NCBI RefSeq assembly: GCF_001866665.1
Contig: NZ_MLYO01000036.1
Coordinates: forward strand, 186,001-250,000
DNA length: 64,000 bases
From: Streptomyces monashensis
GTDB taxonomy: Bacteria; Actinomycetota; Actinomycetes; Streptomycetales; Streptomycetaceae
Reading direction: 5' to 3'
The position numbers and the translations under genes were made by a program. The notes under the pieces are model-generated. The model was not told where the DNA came from, did not search any database, and was given only the letters and a program-made list of their open reading frames with translations. Numbering within the stretch: position 1 is the stretch's first letter; the number at the start of each line of letters is the position of its first letter. Below, piece by piece: positions 1 through 6,370 of this stretch.

Positions 1-279
1 ACCCGGTTTCGGCGCCTTGCGCCAGCCGGTCACGGCGAGTACCGCGCAGCCCAGCATGACGAGGAAACCCACCACGCTGACCCAGATCAGCTGCGCGACC
101 ATTCCGGCCATGAGGAGCGCGATACCCACGAGAAAGCCTGCGACCGCCTGGTAGACCCGACGCCGGGTGTACGTACGCAGACCGCTTCCCTCAAGCGCCG
201 ACGCGAACTTGGGATCTTCGGCGTACAGCGCTCGCTCCATCTGCTCGAGCATGCGCTGCTCGTGCTCCGAGAGCGGCAC
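1..279 (-). CDS. DUF3040 small membrane protein (C-terminal end cut by window edge)
   Basis: Translation from a GTG at 279 gives 93 residues before the window ends. An AGGAGG-type ribosome site sits a few bases before it (complement of 281-291). The N-terminus MPLSEHEQRMLEQMERALYA is the DUF3040 signature: an acidic amphipathic helix followed by about two hydrophobic helices (roughly residues 43-62 and 64-82). Family members are small actinobacterial membrane proteins of unknown function, usually encoded beside mraZ/mraW at the edge of the division and cell-wall cluster, so that cluster probably lies just left of this window (inference). Family assignment is confident; function is unknown. 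Confidence 0.85.
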   Translation of the reverse strand, partial: MPLSEHEQRMLEQMERALYAEDPKFASALEGSGLRTYTRRRVYQAVAGFLVGIALLMAGMVAQLIWVSVVGFLVMLGCAVLAVTGWRKAPKPG

Positions 280-556
280 GGAGTCCTCCTCATCGTGCAG
301 TCGCCGGGGCGACCCGGGGGGTCCCTTCAGGATAGGCAGGGAATCGCCCCCGTGAAACCCGCCCCTCTACGCCAATTGGCCAACCGGATTCCGTCATGGC
401 CGTCCCGGTTCGCTGAGGCTTCCATTCCCCTGCGACCGGCCCGTCATGCCGGGTGGTGCACCTCGATCATACGGCGCAAACCCCACGATCGGGGGTCTTG
501 TGTCGTACTCCATCCGCCGTCGATGCCCTGATCAGCGGCGGGTCCCGGCCGTGTGC
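280..556. other. intergenic spacer, likely promoter region for the DUF3040 gene
   Basis: No coding frame here looks real. A short dyad of the form CCCCACGATCGGGG lies at about 480-494 and could be an operator or part of a terminator for the methyltransferase gene that ends at 557. I cannot place -10 and -35 elements with confidence. Confidence 0.3.
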
Positions 557-1327
557 TCAGGCCCCGGCGGCACCCGGTGTCTCACCGAGCACATGCAGCT
601 GGGTGGCCACGGAGTGGAACGCGGGCAACTCGGCCGCGGCGGCCTCCAGCGTGAGGAGGGCGTCGAGCGCGCCGGGTTCGGTGTCCACCAGGACACCGGG
701 GACGAGGTCGGCGAAGACCCGCACGCCGTGCACCGCGCCGACGGTCAGGCCCGCGCCCTCGACGAGCGCGGTGAGCTGCTCGGCGGTGAACCGGCGCGGC
801 ATCGGATCGCCGGTGCCCCAGCGGCCGTCGGGGTCCTGCAGCGCCTGCCGGGCCTCCGTGAAGTGGCCGGCGAGAGCGCGGGCGAGCACGGCGCCGCCGA
901 GGCCGGCGGCGAGCAGGCTGAGGACGCCCTCCGCGCGCAGGGCGGCGACGGCGTTGCGCACGCCCTCGGCCGGGTCGTCGACGTACTCCAGGACGCCGTG
1001 GCACAGCACGGCGTCGTAGCCGCCGCGCTCGACCACGTCGAACAGGCCGTGCGCGTCGCCCTGGACGCCGCGGACCCGCTCGGCGACGCCGGCCTCGGCG
1101 GCCCGGCGCTCCAGCGCGAACAGCGCGTTCGGGCTGGGGTCGACGACGGTCACGCGGTGGCCGAGCCGGGCGAGCGGCACGGCGAAGTTGCCGCTGCCGC
1201 CTCCGGTGTCGAGGACGTCGAGGCAGTCCCGTCCCGTGGCCTTGACCCGGCGGTCGAGGGCGTCCTGGAGGACATCCCAGACCACGGCGGTACGGAGGGA
1301 GGCGCGGGGGCGCGTCGGGTCCGACAC
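557..1327 (-). CDS. class I SAM-dependent methyltransferase
   Basis: 256 residues from a GTG with a GAGGAG site about nine bases upstream. The Rossmann motif I is clear at residues 39-46 (LDTGGGSG), followed by the acidic motif II (VVDPSPNALF), the motif III region (VQGDAHGL) and motif IV (YDAVLCHGVLEYV). This is the plan of small-molecule methyltransferases of the UbiE/SmtA kind. The C-terminal third (FTAEQLTALVEGAGL) is the usual segment in this fold that senses the substrate. The substrate cannot be read from sequence. It is transcribed away from the HEPN gene at 1452-2021 and separated from it by 124 bases, so it probably has its own promoter. Confidence 0.82.
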   Translation of the reverse strand: MSDPTRPRASLRTAVVWDVLQDALDRRVKATGRDCLDVLDTGGGSGNFAVPLARLGHRVTVVDPSPNALFALERRAAEAGVAERVRGVQGDAHGLFDVVERGGYDAVLCHGVLEYVDDPAEGVRNAVAALRAEGVLSLLAAGLGGAVLARALAGHFTEARQALQDPDGRWGTGDPMPRRFTAEQLTALVEGAGLTVGAVHGVRVFADLVPGVLVDTEPGALDALLTLEAAAAELPAFHSVATQLHVLGETPGAAGA

Positions 1328-1451
1328 GGCAGTTGACTCCTCGGCAGGGGGAACGCTTCAGGCGACCTCCACCCTATTGCCTCCGGCGCCGTACCCGGTC
1401 ACCGACGCCGGGCGGCTCCCGGTGCGTCTCGCACCGCGGACTTCCGCGTGG

Positions 1452-2021
1452 TCAGCCCGCGTCCGGAAGGTCACCGCGTGCTCCCGGTACGGCCGGGTCC
1501 CCGGTGTCCCGCGTGTCCCCGCGTGGCTGCGGCAGGACCGGCTGGAGGACGAGCATCCGCTCCACGATGCGCAGGAACATCGCGACGTCGCGTATCAGGT
1601 CGTCGGCGTCGCGCTGTCCGGCCGCGCCCTGGATGCCGGCCTCGGCGCGGGCGCGGCGGGCGGCGCCGGAGGCGAACAGCGCGCTCCACTCGGTCAGTTC
1701 GGGGGCGATCTCGGGCAGCACCTCCCAGGCGCTGCGGATCCGCGCCCGGCGGCGCGGGTTGGTCTCGGGCCGACCCCGGGCGGCGAGCACGGCGGCGGCG
1801 GTGCGCAGCGCGGCGAGGTGGGCCGTCGCATAACGCTCGTTCGGAGTTTCCAGGACGGCGGTCTCCTCCAGTCCGGCGCGGGCCTGGGCGAGCAGGTCGA
1901 GTGCGGCGGGTGGGGCCGTGGTCCGGCGGAGCACGGGGTGCACGTCGCTCGCCGGGCCGGTCGGTGAGGGGGCAGGGCCGGTGGCGCGGCGCCGGCGGGC
2001 GGCGGCGGACGGGTTGGCCAT
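1452..2021 (-). CDS. SAV_6107-type HEPN domain protein
   Basis: 189 residues from ATG with a strong AGGAGG site. After a basic low-complexity N-terminus (residues 1-25), the segment from PPAALDLLAQARAGLEE to AWEVLPEIAPELTEW and then the helix FLRIVERML is all-helical. It matches what I remember of the HEPN family named after S. avermitilis SAV_6107. Many HEPN proteins are RNases with an R-x4-6-H motif. I do not see a clear copy here: the candidate arginines around 118-125 are not followed by His. It may therefore act as a binding or scaffold protein. The C-terminal 20 residues are disordered. The gene is divergent from the ABC/TetR operon at 2201. Confidence 0.65.
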   Translation of the reverse strand: MANPSAAARRRRATGPAPSPTGPASDVHPVLRRTTAPPAALDLLAQARAGLEETAVLETPNERYATAHLAALRTAAAVLAARGRPETNPRRRARIRSAWEVLPEIAPELTEWSALFASGAARRARAEAGIQGAAGQRDADDLIRDVAMFLRIVERMLVLQPVLPQPRGDTRDTGDPAVPGARGDLPDAG

Positions 2022-2123
2022 GACGAACCTCCTGTCGTCTGGGTGACGGCACGCCCTCGCACGGGTGTGCCGTATGTGCCCATCGTGAGGTATGCCACTG
2101 ACAATCCGTTCTGACCTGGGGTT

Positions 2124-2153
2124 TTGCCTCGATCGAAGGTTCGGGCGTATTTT
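2124..2153 (+). promoter_or_regulatory. candidate promoter of the ABC-YhgE-TetR operon
   Basis: TTGCCT (2124-2129) and TATTTT (2148-2153) are separated by 18 bases. Transcription would begin inside or next to the dyad at 2157-2170, so a bound repressor would block it. AT-rich -10 sequences stand out in this genome. The assignment is by pattern only. Confidence 0.5.
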
Positions 2154-2156
2154 TGC

Positions 2157-2170
2157 ACTGACCAGTCAGT
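2157..2170. promoter_or_regulatory. palindromic TetR-type operator
   Basis: ACTGAC-CA-GTCAGT is a perfect inverted repeat with a two-base centre. It lies about 30 bases before the GTG of the first gene and just downstream of the candidate -10 element. Short ACTGAC/GTCAGT palindromes are typical of TetR-family operators. The third gene of the operon encodes a TetR protein, so autorepression is the natural reading (inference). Confidence 0.6.
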
Positions 2171-2200
2171 TCAAATTACGGCGATCAGGCAGGGGGGCTT

Positions 2201-2977
2201 GTGGACGGCATGGACGTCACGGCCGAGGGCCTCGGACTCAAGGGACCGCGGGGGTGGGCCTTCCGCGGCGTCACCCTCGACGCGGAACCCGGCGCTCTCA
2301 TCGCGATCGAGGGACCGTCCGGCTCCGGCCGCACGAGCCTGCTGCTCGCGCTCACCGGGCGGATGAAGCCCACCGAGGGCACGGCCGCCGTCGGCGGACT
2401 CGCCCTCCCGCGGCGCATGGCCGCGCTGCGCAGGATCAGCGCGGTGGCCAACGTGGCCGGGGTGACCGACCTGGAGCCGGCCCTGACCGTCGGCGAGCAC
2501 CTGCGCGAACGGGCGCTGCTGCAGAGCCGGTTCGGCGACTCCCTGCGCGAGTTGCTGCGCCCCCGCCCGCAGCGCACGCACGAGGCACGGCTGCGCGTCG
2601 ACGCGGCACTGGCCGCCGCCGGACTCGACCTCGAGACGCTCCCCAAGGGCTCGCGGACGGCCGTCCGAGACCTGGAGCGGCTCCAGGAGCTGCGCCTGTC
2701 CATCGCCCTGGCCCTCCTCGGCCGGCCCGGACTGCTCGGCGTCGACGACGCCGACCTGAAGCTCTCCGACACCGAGCGCGCCGAGGCCTGGGACCTGCTG
2801 CGGTCGGTCACGCGCGCGGGGACGACGGTCGCGGCCGTCTGCCGCACCGCGCCCGCGGACTGCGTGGCCGTACGGACCGGGGCGAAGGACACCGGGGCCC
2901 CGGCCCGCGAGGAAGCCGCCGACGACAGGAGCGGCGGGAACAGCGAAACCGAGGAGGACGCCGATGCGCTCGCCTAG
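2201..2977 (+). CDS. atypical ABC-type ATPase paired with a YhgE/Pip membrane protein
   Basis: 258 residues starting at GTG 2201, with AGGGGGG nine bases upstream. The N-terminal 150 residues follow the ABC ATPase fold: GPSGSGRTS at about residues 39-47 is the Walker A region, then a Q-loop-like stretch and a helical segment. Two features are unusual. The P-loop lysine is arginine, and no LSGGQ signature is visible; the Walker B region reads LLGVDDAD. The C-terminal 40 residues are acidic and disordered. The stop overlaps the downstream YhgE gene by 14 bases, which indicates translational coupling. It probably powers or regulates that membrane protein, but hydrolysis is uncertain. Confidence 0.75.
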   Translation: MDGMDVTAEGLGLKGPRGWAFRGVTLDAEPGALIAIEGPSGSGRTSLLLALTGRMKPTEGTAAVGGLALPRRMAALRRISAVANVAGVTDLEPALTVGEHLRERALLQSRFGDSLRELLRPRPQRTHEARLRVDAALAAAGLDLETLPKGSRTAVRDLERLQELRLSIALALLGRPGLLGVDDADLKLSDTERAEAWDLLRSVTRAGTTVAAVCRTAPADCVAVRTGAKDTGAPAREEAADDRSGGNSETEEDADALA

Positions 2978-5048
2978 GCTGGCCGCGCTCGAACTCAGGC
3001 GCTTCGGGCGCGGGAAGCTGCCGCGCGCCGCCCTGGTCGCGCTGCTCGTGCTGCCCCTGCTCTACGGCGCCCTGTATCTGTGGTCCTTCTGGGACCCGTA
3101 CGGCCGCCTGGACCGCATCCCGGTCGCCCTGGTGAACGACGACAAGGGCGCCACGGCGGGCGGGAAGAAGATCACCGCCGGGGACGACATCGTCGCCGGG
3201 CTGCGCGACAGCCGGACCTTCGACTGGCACGAGGTGAGCGACGACGAGGCCCGCGCGGGCGTCGAGAACGGCACGTACTACCTGTCGCTGACGATGCCCG
3301 CCGACTTCAGCCACCGGATCGCGTCCAGTTCGGGAGACACCCCCGAGACCGGCGCCCTTCGCGTGCGTACCAACGACGCGAACAACTACATCGTCGGCCA
3401 GATCTCCCGGACCGTCTTCAACGAGGTGCGCTCGGCCGCCTCCGCCAAGGCCTCCCGCACCTTCCTCGACAAGATCTTCGTCTCCTTCTCCGACATCCAC
3501 GGCAAGACCGTCACGGCCGCCGAGGGCGCCGACGAACTGAACACGGGCATCGGCAAGGCGGAGAAGGGCTCCCAGGACCTCGCCGACGGACTGAAGGACG
3601 CCAAGACCGGCAGCGGCAGCCTGGCCAAGGGCCTGAAGAAGCTGAACACCGGCGCGGGGGACCTCCAGAGCGGCTCCCGGCAGGTCGCCGACGGCACCCA
3701 GGAACTCGCCGACAAGGTCAACGGGGTCTACGACAAGGCCGGACCGTTCCTGAAGGACAACGAGAAGGGCATCGGGGACACCGCCCGGCTGGTCTCCGAC
3801 TCGGCGAAGACCGTCAAGGACAACCTCGACGTCCTGATGAAGCTCGCACCCGTCGCCGACAAGACCGCGCACGGCTCCTCCGCCCTCCTCGACGAGGTCT
3901 ACAAGGCGCGCTGCGGGACCGGCGTCCTCCCGGACCCCGTCTGCCCCGACCTCAAGCGGGCCCGCACGGCCGCCGACGAGGTCGCCAAGGTCGCCGACGA
4001 CCTCGACACGCTGGTCGCCGACCAGGACGGCGACCTGAAGACGATGCGGGCCAACCTCGGCACGCTCCAGAAGCAGGCCGACGCCCTCGCCGCGCGCGCA
4101 CCGCATCTGTCCGAGGACGTCGACGACGCCGTCAAGAAGATCGACGAGCTGAACGACGGCGCCCAGAAGGTCGCCACCGGCGCCAAGAAGCTGCACGCCG
4201 GCCTCGGCACCGCTCAGACCGGCGCGGACACGCTCGACCAGGGCATCGGCACGGCGGCCACCGGCGCCCAGACCCTGAACGGCGGCATGTACAAGCTGTC
4301 CGACGGCTCCGACCGGCTCGCCGGCGGGCTGCACGACGGCGCGAAGAAGATCCCGGACTACGACAAGCGCCAACGCGACACGCGCACCGGCGTGATGGCC
4401 GACCCGGTCCAGCTGGCCTCCCAGGACCTGCACAAGGCGCCCAACTACGGCACCGGGTTCGCCCCGTACTTCATCCCGCTGTCCCTCTGGGTGGGCGCGA
4501 TGGTGGCCTACATGCTGATCCAGCCGCTCAACCGGCGCGCCCTGTCGGCCGGTTCGCCGGCCTGGCGGATCGCGCTCGCCGGCTGGCTGCCGGTGGTCGC
4601 CGTGGGCGTGCTCCAGGTGGCGGCGCTGATGGCCGTGCTGCACTGGGCGATCGGTCTCCAGATGCTGCACGCGGCGGGCACGGTCGGCTTCCTGTTCCTG
4701 GTCACCGCGTGCTTCGGGGCGATCGTCCAGTGGCTGAACGCCCGCTTCGGCGCGGCGGGCCGGATCCTGGTGCTGGCCCTGCTGATGCTCCAGCTCACCT
4801 CGGCGGGCGGCACGTACCCCGTGCAGACCAGTCCGGGCTTCTTCAACGCGATCCACCCGTTCCTGCCGATGAGCTACATCGTGGAGGCGCTGCGCCGGCT
4901 GATCACGGGCGGCGGGCTCGGCCCGGTCTGGCAGGCGTGCGCCGTGCTGGCCGCGTTCACCGCGGGCGCGCTCGCGCTGACCGCCGTCGCGGCCCGGCGC
5001 CGCCAGGTGTGGACGCTCGACCGGCTGCACCCGGAGCTGAGCCTGTGA
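2964..5048 (+). CDS. YhgE/Pip-family ABC-2-type membrane protein
   Basis: 694 residues. One transmembrane helix (about residues 18-40) is followed by a roughly 450-residue extracytoplasmic part. That part holds repeated heptad-like motifs rich in Gly, Ala, Asp and Lys (LADGLKDA, SLAKGLKKLNTG, LQSGSRQVADG), typical of the YhgE/Pip family, whose founding member Pip is the phage receptor of Lactococcus. Five or six C-terminal helices begin near residue 488 (FIPLSLWVGAMVAYML) and match the ABC-2 membrane domain. The family is related to type VII-secretion EsaA proteins and to export transporters; the substrate is unknown. The gene sits between its atypical ATPase and a TetR regulator, a common actinobacterial arrangement for drug or lipid export. 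Confidence 0.85.
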   Translation: MRSPRLAALELRRFGRGKLPRAALVALLVLPLLYGALYLWSFWDPYGRLDRIPVALVNDDKGATAGGKKITAGDDIVAGLRDSRTFDWHEVSDDEARAGVENGTYYLSLTMPADFSHRIASSSGDTPETGALRVRTNDANNYIVGQISRTVFNEVRSAASAKASRTFLDKIFVSFSDIHGKTVTAAEGADELNTGIGKAEKGSQDLADGLKDAKTGSGSLAKGLKKLNTGAGDLQSGSRQVADGTQELADKVNGVYDKAGPFLKDNEKGIGDTARLVSDSAKTVKDNLDVLMKLAPVADKTAHGSSALLDEVYKARCGTGVLPDPVCPDLKRARTAADEVAKVADDLDTLVADQDGDLKTMRANLGTLQKQADALAARAPHLSEDVDDAVKKIDELNDGAQKVATGAKKLHAGLGTAQTGADTLDQGIGTAATGAQTLNGGMYKLSDGSDRLAGGLHDGAKKIPDYDKRQRDTRTGVMADPVQLASQDLHKAPNYGTGFAPYFIPLSLWVGAMVAYMLIQPLNRRALSAGSPAWRIALAGWLPVVAVGVLQVAALMAVLHWAIGLQMLHAAGTVGFLFLVTACFGAIVQWLNARFGAAGRILVLALLMLQLTSAGGTYPVQTSPGFFNAIHPFLPMSYIVEALRRLITGGGLGPVWQACAVLAAFTAGALALTAVAARRRQVWTLDRLHPELSL

Positions 5049-5095
5049 TCCCCGAGGAGACTCGGCACGCGCGCGTACCTGTGAGAATCGGGGCC

Positions 5096-5725
5096 ATGGA
5101 AAGCAGCAGCGCCAGGTCCGGCGGCAGCACGCGCCGCGAGGCCACCCGGCAGAAGCTCTACGAGGCGGCCGTCACGCTCATCGCCGAGCAGGGCTTCTCC
5201 GCCACCACCGTGGACGAGATCGCCGAGCGGGCCGGGGTCGCGAAAGGCACGGTCTACTACAACTTCGCGAGCAAGTCGGTCCTCTTCGAGGAGCTGCTGC
5301 GGCATGGTGTGGGTCTGCTCACCGCCTCCCTGAAGGAGGCCGCGGAGCACACCGCGCGCGCGGGCGGCAGCAAGGTCGACGCGCTGGACGCGATGATCCG
5401 CGCGGGCCTGGTCTTCATCGACCGCTACCCGGCCTTCACCCAGCTGTACGTGGCCGAGCTCTGGCGCACCAACCGGGCCTGGCAGTCCACGCTGATGGTG
5501 GTCCGCCAGCAGGCCGTCGCGGTGGTCGAGGAGGTGCTGCGCGAGGGCGTGGCGGGCGGGGAGTTCAGCGACGAGATCGACGTCCCGCTCACGGCGGCCG
5601 CGCTGGTCGGCATGGTCCTGGTGGCCGCGCTGGACTGGAAGTCCTTCCAGCCGGAGCGCTCCCTGGACGACGTCCACGCGGCTCTGTCCCGGCTGCTCCA
5701 GGGGCGCGTGAGCGGCAGGGGCTGA
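5096..5725 (+). CDS. TetR/AcrR-family transcriptional regulator
   Basis: 209 residues from ATG 5096. A GTG at 5081 in the same frame would add five residues; neither has a strong ribosome site. The N-terminal helix-turn-helix is textbook TetR: TTVDEIAERAGVAKGTVYYN at residues 39-58, then the KSVLFEELL helix. The C-terminal ligand domain (residues 75-205) contains AELWRTNRAW and LVGMVLVAALDWKSF, as in actinobacterial regulators of efflux operons. It lies 47 bases after the YhgE gene in the same direction. The palindrome at 2157-2170 is the obvious candidate binding site. The ligand is unknown. Confidence 0.9.
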   Translation: MESSSARSGGSTRREATRQKLYEAAVTLIAEQGFSATTVDEIAERAGVAKGTVYYNFASKSVLFEELLRHGVGLLTASLKEAAEHTARAGGSKVDALDAMIRAGLVFIDRYPAFTQLYVAELWRTNRAWQSTLMVVRQQAVAVVEEVLREGVAGGEFSDEIDVPLTAAALVGMVLVAALDWKSFQPERSLDDVHAALSRLLQGRVSGRG

Positions 5726-5744
5726 GCGCCGCCGCCGAGGACAA

Positions 5745-5790
5745 GGGGAAAGGCGCCGGTCCCTTGCCGGACCGACGCCTTCCCGTTCCC
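5745..5790 (+). terminator. terminator of the ABC-YhgE-TetR operon
   Basis: AGGCGCCGGTCC (5751-5762) pairs with GGACCGACGCCT (5769-5780) around a six-base loop, with one mismatch. Outer G/A-rich and C/T-rich flanks extend the stem. A pyrimidine-rich tract follows. It lies 25 bases after the TetR stop codon. Confidence 0.75.
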
Positions 5791-6133
5791 CTTGTTCCCC
5801 CGTTTCCCCTTGTCCCCCGTACTCCCCGTACTCCCCGTACTCCCCGTACGGTCCTCCCCCGTCGGTCCCCCGTGGGCGGTCGTTCCCCGGGTCCCCCGTC
5901 TCGCTTCCGCCGACGGATCGGCGGAAGGAGCGGCCAGGTGGCGGGCGCCGTTCCGCCGCCCCGTGTCGGCGGTGCCGGGCCGCGCCCCCTTGCCGTGCCT
6001 CCACTGTCCCGTCCGCGCGGGCCGCAGCCCATCCGCGCAGGTACTCATCTCGCCACCTGAGTACGGATACTCAGCCGTACGCGCGCGTGCCCACGCCCGC
6101 GGCCCGCGCCCGGCCACAGTCGCGTCCGTGTCC
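5791..6133. other. C-rich non-coding spacer with a nine-base tandem repeat
   Basis: The + strand is almost pure pyrimidine from 5780 to 5890. It contains three head-to-tail copies of ACTCCCCGT (5821-5847) with partial copies on each side. Open frames here give only low-complexity proline/valine or glycine/glutamate strings, so I read it as non-coding. The right part (6041-6073) holds the MacR-like box listed separately. Confidence 0.55.
6041..6073. promoter_or_regulatory. MacR-type binding site (inverted repeat plus an extra half-site)
   Basis: TGAGTACGGATACTCA (6058-6073) matches the 16-base motif TGAGTACnnGTACTCA, which I recall as the published binding site of the response regulator MacR in Streptomyces coelicolor, at 13 of 14 defined positions. 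A further half-site GTACTCA lies at 6041-6047 and forms a second inverted repeat with 6058-6064. MacR/MacS-type genes are present in this window at 26895-28792. The site lies 61 bases before the start of the DUF4126 remnant. Confidence 0.65.
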
Positions 6134-6290
6134 ATGTCCGTACTGCCTCTGGTCTTCACCAGCGGCCGGGCCAGTGGTCCGGCCGCTCGCGGGCGCCTGG
6201 GCGGGCGCGCTGCTCGCCGGGCACAGCGGCTCGGTGCCGGACGTGGCGGCTGGTCCGATCGGCGGCTCGACGGCGCCGGGAGGAGCGCCG
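6134..6290 (+). pseudogene. DUF4126-family membrane protein, degraded remnant
   Basis: From ATG 6134 one frame reads MSVLPLVFTSGRASG, the characteristic N-terminus of Streptomyces DUF4126 membrane proteins. At about 6174 the similarity jumps to another frame, which reads VVRPLAGAWAGALLAGHSG and then VPDVAAGPIGGSTA. I recall this as the later, central part of the same family. About 60-70 intervening residues are missing, and no recognisable C-terminus follows before the next gene at 6371. The simplest reading is an internal deletion with frameshift plus loss of the end. The family identity rests on remembered sequences and should be checked by search. Confidence 0.6.
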
Positions 6291-6370
6291 GCTCGTCTCA
6301 CGGGCTCCCTGACCTGCACCGGGGCCGCCCGCGGGCGGGACTGTCAGTGGCGGTCGATAAAGTCGCAGGC

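Noticed and set aside
2808..5030. 740-residue open frame on the - strand opposite the YhgE gene
   Set aside because: Typical shadow frame of a high-GC gene; composition is Val/Gly/Arg-rich low complexity with no family motif, while the + strand has a clear YhgE protein.
3080..5725. 881-residue + strand frame across the YhgE gene and TetR gene
   Set aside because: Its C-terminal 209 residues are the real TetR protein; the rest is a shadow of YhgE in another frame (Arg/Gly/His-rich). I start the TetR gene at 5096.
4874..6159. Open frames on the - strand with GEYGEYGEYGG repeats
   Set aside because: They are translations of the nine-base C-rich DNA repeat and the antisense of TetR; no ribosome site or conserved domain.
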